Source: JAGQYH01 sp041393015 (GTDB taxonomy: Bacteria > Bacteroidota > Bacteroidia > Chitinophagales > JADIYW01). Taken from it: a DNA stretch of 64,000 bases. The notes under the pieces are model-generated. The model was not told the DNA's origin. It ran no database searches and worked only from the letters and a program-made list of their open reading frames with translations. This document shows, piece by piece, positions 61,298 through 64,000 of the stretch (position 1 is its first letter; every line of letters starts with the position of its first letter). The position numbers and the translations under genes were made by a program. The stretch lies in the NCBI GenBank assembly GCA_041393015.1, contig JAWKKV010000003.1:310001-374000 (forward strand), in the 5' to 3' direction.

Positions 61298-61755
61298 CGT
61301 GTTGATTTGAGATGTAATTTCATTCCTTCATGGGAATTAGTAAATCCTAATGATTGATAAAAATGAATGGCTTTGGGTCTTTTTTTATCAGAAGTAAGTT
61401 GAAGTACATGAGCGTTCCGATCTTTAGCCTGTTTGATAGCCCATTCAAACATTTGCGTTCCCAATCCTTTGCCTCTAAAGTCTTTATGAATCCGAACCGC
61501 TTCTATTTGCGCACGAATGCCGCCTTGATAGGTAAGGTATTGAATGAAAGACAATTGAAAAGTGCCGATAATTTTGCCATCATTTTCTACCACCATTAAG
61601 GCTTGGTTGGGATCGGAATTGATGTTTTTAAAAGCGTTGATGTAAGAAACGGGTAATGGTTCTTGAAAGTCTTCCCGTTTTTTGCCTATTGGATCATCGG
61701 CAAGCATTTTCACAATGTATGGGATGTCTTCCATTTTGGCTTTTCTTATTTTCAT
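61294..61755 (-). CDS. GNAT family N-acetyltransferase
   Basis: A 153-residue acetyltransferase from ATG 61755 (MKIRKAKMEDIPYIVKMLAD); an ATG 20 codons upstream adds an unrelated stretch. The acetyl-CoA loop is in EAVRIHKDFRGKGLGTQMFE, and the end KRPKAIHFYQSLGFTNSHEG is the standard GNAT C-terminal motif. Substrate is unknown. It lies downstream of the NmrA-like gene on the same strand with an 85-base gap. Confidence 0.87.
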   Translation of the reverse strand: MKIRKAKMEDIPYIVKMLADDPIGKKREDFQEPLPVSYINAFKNINSDPNQALMVVENDGKIIGTFQLSFIQYLTYQGGIRAQIEAVRIHKDFRGKGLGTQMFEWAIKQAKDRNAHVLQLTSDKKRPKAIHFYQSLGFTNSHEGMKLHLKSTR

Positions 61756-61840
61756 GATATTCTTTTTGGTTGCTTTAGAAGAATTATGAGATGCTTCCAA
61801 AATAGCTGAAAGCACCTCATGGGGTTAATGATTATAGAAA

Positions 61841-62683
61841 CTAAACATCTGCTGTTGTAGCAGCGTTCCAAACGCCACTCGCAGCGGTTTCTTGCGCATA
61901 TTCCGAAAAGTCTTTGGCTTTTCTTCCCAGCACTTTTTCTACATCATTGGTCACCAGATCATTCCCTTCTGCTACCATTACTTCTCCAAAAAGATAGTTG
62001 ATTAACCATATGTAATCTTCCGACATACCAAAAGATGCTAGCATCTTTGAATAAGCACTTAAAGTAATAGGCGTAAAATCTATTGGTCTTCCTATGGCAT
62101 TCGCAATTTCATTCACTGCTTCAGGGAGGGTCATGGTTCTTGGTCCGGTTAAATTGTAAATGGCACCGTTATGTTGTTCTTTCAATAATGCTTCTACTAC
62201 AACATCGGCAATATCATCTGTATCAACGAAAGGCACTTTCGCTTTGGCTTGAGGCAAGGCTACATGTCCGGCTAGAACGGGATCTAAAAAAAAGCTTTCA
62301 CTGAAATTTTGATTGAACCAACTGGCTCGAACGATAGTATAATCTATTCCGGAGTTAATAACTACTTGCTCACAAAGTTCTGCTATTTTTTCGCCTTTTC
62401 CTGAGAGCAATACCATCTTTTTAATTCCGCTTTTACGAGCTAGTTTAGTTAATACTTCTATGGCTTCCAAAGCACCGGGAACGGCTAAATCAGGTTGATG
62501 AGTGATGTACATTTTGTCCATACCTTCTAAAGCTTTTTCCCAAGTGGTTTCATCTTCCCAATCAAACGCCGGTTGATATTGTCGAGAGCCAATTCTTACG
62601 GTTTGTCCTAATTCCTGTAGCTTTTGGGCTACTTTACGGCCTGTTTTTCCAGTGCCGCCAATAACTAAAATTTTACTTTTCAT
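61841..62683 (-). CDS. NmrA-like NAD(P)-binding oxidoreductase/regulator
   Basis: A 280-residue atypical short-chain dehydrogenase. The glycine-rich motif is VIGGTGKTGRKV (about 6-17). The usual SDR catalytic Tyr-Lys pair is not obvious. KKMVLLSGKGEKIAEL, DYTIVRASWFNQNF and ADVVVEALLKEQHNG fit the NmrA/'NAD(P)H azoreductase-like' family. It is 21 bases downstream of a DUF1772 gene, and an AraC regulator precedes both, a common stress-response grouping. Confidence 0.87.
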   Translation of the reverse strand: MKSKILVIGGTGKTGRKVAQKLQELGQTVRIGSRQYQPAFDWEDETTWEKALEGMDKMYITHQPDLAVPGALEAIEVLTKLARKSGIKKMVLLSGKGEKIAELCEQVVINSGIDYTIVRASWFNQNFSESFFLDPVLAGHVALPQAKAKVPFVDTDDIADVVVEALLKEQHNGAIYNLTGPRTMTLPEAVNEIANAIGRPIDFTPITLSAYSKMLASFGMSEDYIWLINYLFGEVMVAEGNDLVTNDVEKVLGRKAKDFSEYAQETAASGVWNAATTADV

Positions 62684-62704
62684 TTTTTAAAGTTTTTAGG
62701 TGAA

Positions 62705-63211
62705 TTAATTTGTTTTAATATGTATAAATACAGCTTGTAGAGCCACCATAAAAGAAAGGATTGCGAATAGGGTTCTGATGGTGTGTAATCTATTCCATTT
62801 CAATTCATAGTGATCTCTAAAAGTTTTCATTTGATTTAAGCTTAGATGGTTGAGGTCTAGCGCTTCTAAAGCATTATTAAGCGGTACATTACCAAAACCC
62901 GTTACACCCAAAGTGCCAATGGCATAAACAATTGTTGCTGTTAGTAGTAGCCAAAAGGTAGTAGATGTTCCCGTTTGAAATTGTTGGAAGGTGCTAATGG
63001 CTAAGAGCACCAAGCTTCCAAAAAAGATGAGCGCGAAAGCTGGATTAATAATGGCTTTATTAATGGATTGCATGGTGGCTAAATAGGTGGCATCACCAAT
63101 TCTTTTGGTTCCGGGAATGACGGATACTGACCATGCGAAAAATAGACCTGCAGAAAGTCCGGTGAGTATTACTGCGGTAAAAAGGAGTGTTGATTTAATT
63201 GAAAGTTCCAT
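62705..63211 (-). CDS. DUF1772 family membrane protein
   Basis: A 168-residue protein with four transmembrane helices. DUF1772 hallmarks include LTGLSAGLFFAWSVSVIPG at the start, NVPLNNAL in the middle and WNRLHTIRTLFAILSF near the end. Function is unknown (related to anthrone-oxygenase-like proteins). ATG 63211 gives MELSIKSTLLFTAV; an ATG 19 codons upstream gives an unconvincing extension. Confidence 0.85.
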   Translation of the reverse strand: MELSIKSTLLFTAVILTGLSAGLFFAWSVSVIPGTKRIGDATYLATMQSINKAIINPAFALIFFGSLVLLAISTFQQFQTGTSTTFWLLLTATIVYAIGTLGVTGFGNVPLNNALEALDLNHLSLNQMKTFRDHYELKWNRLHTIRTLFAILSFMVALQAVFIHIKTN

Positions 63212-63321
63212 GATGAAATGTTTTAATTGTTCAAATTGATGACACAAAATTGAACTTCTTTCAATCAATACGTTTGTTCGAAATGGAATAAGATTTGTTC
63301 GAAAAGGATAATGTGGTTGGA

Positions 63322-64000
63322 CTATTGTTTTATATCGCTAGGACGATAACCAAATTTTTTTGCAAAGGCATTTGAAAAGGAACTTAGACTATCGTAACCT
63401 ACATGCCAAGCAGCTTCTTGAACCGTCATTTCTTGGTTTCTCAACAATTCATTTGCTTTCTTGAGTCGCTCGTTTTGGAGATATTTGAAGACAGGAACGC
63501 CAAACAATTCTTTAAAATTCTTTTTTAATTTGAATGTGTTGAGTCCGATTTGTTTGGATAGTTCTGTTAAAGAGGGCGGTGTTTCTAAGTTTTTGGAAAG
63601 GATTTCTTTCGCATGCAACAATTTGTCTTTTTCATCTTGTCGGATGGAAGTTTCCGAAAGCAAAGAAAGCTGTCCGAAGTAATGTGCTAATAAGGCGGTC
63701 ATCTGACTTTTAAAAAACAGCATTTTGGCTTTTCCTTCATAACGTGTATGGAAAACTTGATCTACAACAGATTGCATTTCAGGAGACATGAAAAAACGAG
63801 GACCTTCCACGTAATGATCTTTAGGAAAAACCAATTGATGAAGTAATTCTCCGAACAATTCCCCTTCTTGGTCAGGCAGTTTTTCTAAGTTTTTAACTGT
63901 GGTCGCAATCACAATACATTCCAATGGTTTAGAATCAGAAACGGTATGTTCAAATTCTACTTTTTCATCAGCATAAAAGGAAAGTGCCAATCCTTTTGTT
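63322..64000 (-). CDS. AraC-family transcriptional regulator, N-terminus outside window
   Basis: The frame runs off the right edge, so only the C-terminal 226 residues are visible. The last 100 residues are an AraC/XylS double helix-turn-helix: TPPSLTELSKQIGLNTFKLK, FGVPVFKYLQNERLKKANEL, and the second helix pair in VQEAAWHVGYDSLSSFSNAF with KKFGYRP. The preceding part is a ligand-binding-type domain of the kind found in Bacteroidota AraC regulators. It is oriented to read into DUF1772, 110 bases downstream, and may control that gene and the NmrA-like one. Confidence 0.9.
   Translation of the reverse strand, partial: TKGLALSFYADEKVEFEHTVSDSKPLECIVIATTVKNLEKLPDQEGELFGELLHQLVFPKDHYVEGPRFFMSPEMQSVVDQVFHTRYEGKAKMLFFKSQMTALLAHYFGQLSLLSETSIRQDEKDKLLHAKEILSKNLETPPSLTELSKQIGLNTFKLKKNFKELFGVPVFKYLQNERLKKANELLRNQEMTVQEAAWHVGYDSLSSFSNAFAKKFGYRPSDIKQ

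Noticed and set aside
1..64000. CRISPR arrays, tRNA or rRNA genes
   Set aside because: Scanned by eye for regularly spaced direct repeats and tRNA/rRNA hallmarks; none seen.

Overview
The window is a piece of a low-GC Bacteroidota chromosome. Several lines of evidence agree. Several genes have the phylum's TAnnTTTG -7 promoter element shortly before the start codon (for example 11162-11169, 11975-11982, 28448-28441 on the minus strand). Bacillithiol biosynthesis (bshA) is present. Several families are typical of Bacteroidota: a DUF5606 protein, OMP_b-brl-type barrels, DUF2911, an 811-residue PIG-L deacetylase, and an lmo0937-type small membrane protein. Order and genus cannot be fixed from the sequence alone. 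I found no tRNA, rRNA or CRISPR array.

Layout. 1-5833: glutamate synthase gltD (cut by the window edge) and gltB. 6198-13295: a porin-like barrel with terminator, uvrA, a phasin-like protein, DUF3817, DoxX and a YbdG-type mechanosensitive channel. 13296-16600: a long degenerate hairpin, a GNAT enzyme, an odd lipoprotein, and a ParDE toxin-antitoxin pair coupled to a DUF4272 gene. 16641-20113: katG behind a PerR-like palindrome, then an old-yellow-enzyme oxidoreductase. 20190-23671: small hypothetical genes, plus a rearrangement junction where a signal-less SnoaL-type gene meets a 3' fragment of isocitrate dehydrogenase.

23672-28620 is the accessory island. It holds a large imperfect palindrome, a group IIC intron with intact reverse transcriptase but apparently no domain I, and a type II restriction-modification pair with many frameshifts. 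Palindromes lie on both sides of the R-M pair.

28698-50367 is mostly housekeeping and envelope genes: DUF547, MscS, bshA, a glycosyltransferase fusion, recR, YdjM, two SSS transporters, LOG, M23 peptidase and bcp. It also has an XRE regulator divergent from a four-gene envelope cassette, an esterase lipoprotein, and a tightly overlapping PIG-L / small membrane peptide / SSS / DUF2911 operon. 50368-55874 is a second variable stretch: duplicated hairpins, a BASS transporter, a REP-associated tyrosine transposase between direct REP-like repeats, and a two-gene RloA/RloB (AbiL-like) anti-phage module. 56018-64000 returns to core genes: M3 peptidase, DUF5606, uvrB, GNAT, an NmrA-like oxidoreductase, DUF1772 and an AraC regulator cut by the window end.

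For defence and mobile DNA the strongest signals are the RloA-RloB pair (ATPase plus putative TOPRIM-type effector), the decayed R-M island with the truncated retro-intron, the RAYT/REP unit, and several families of unexplained intergenic hairpins.
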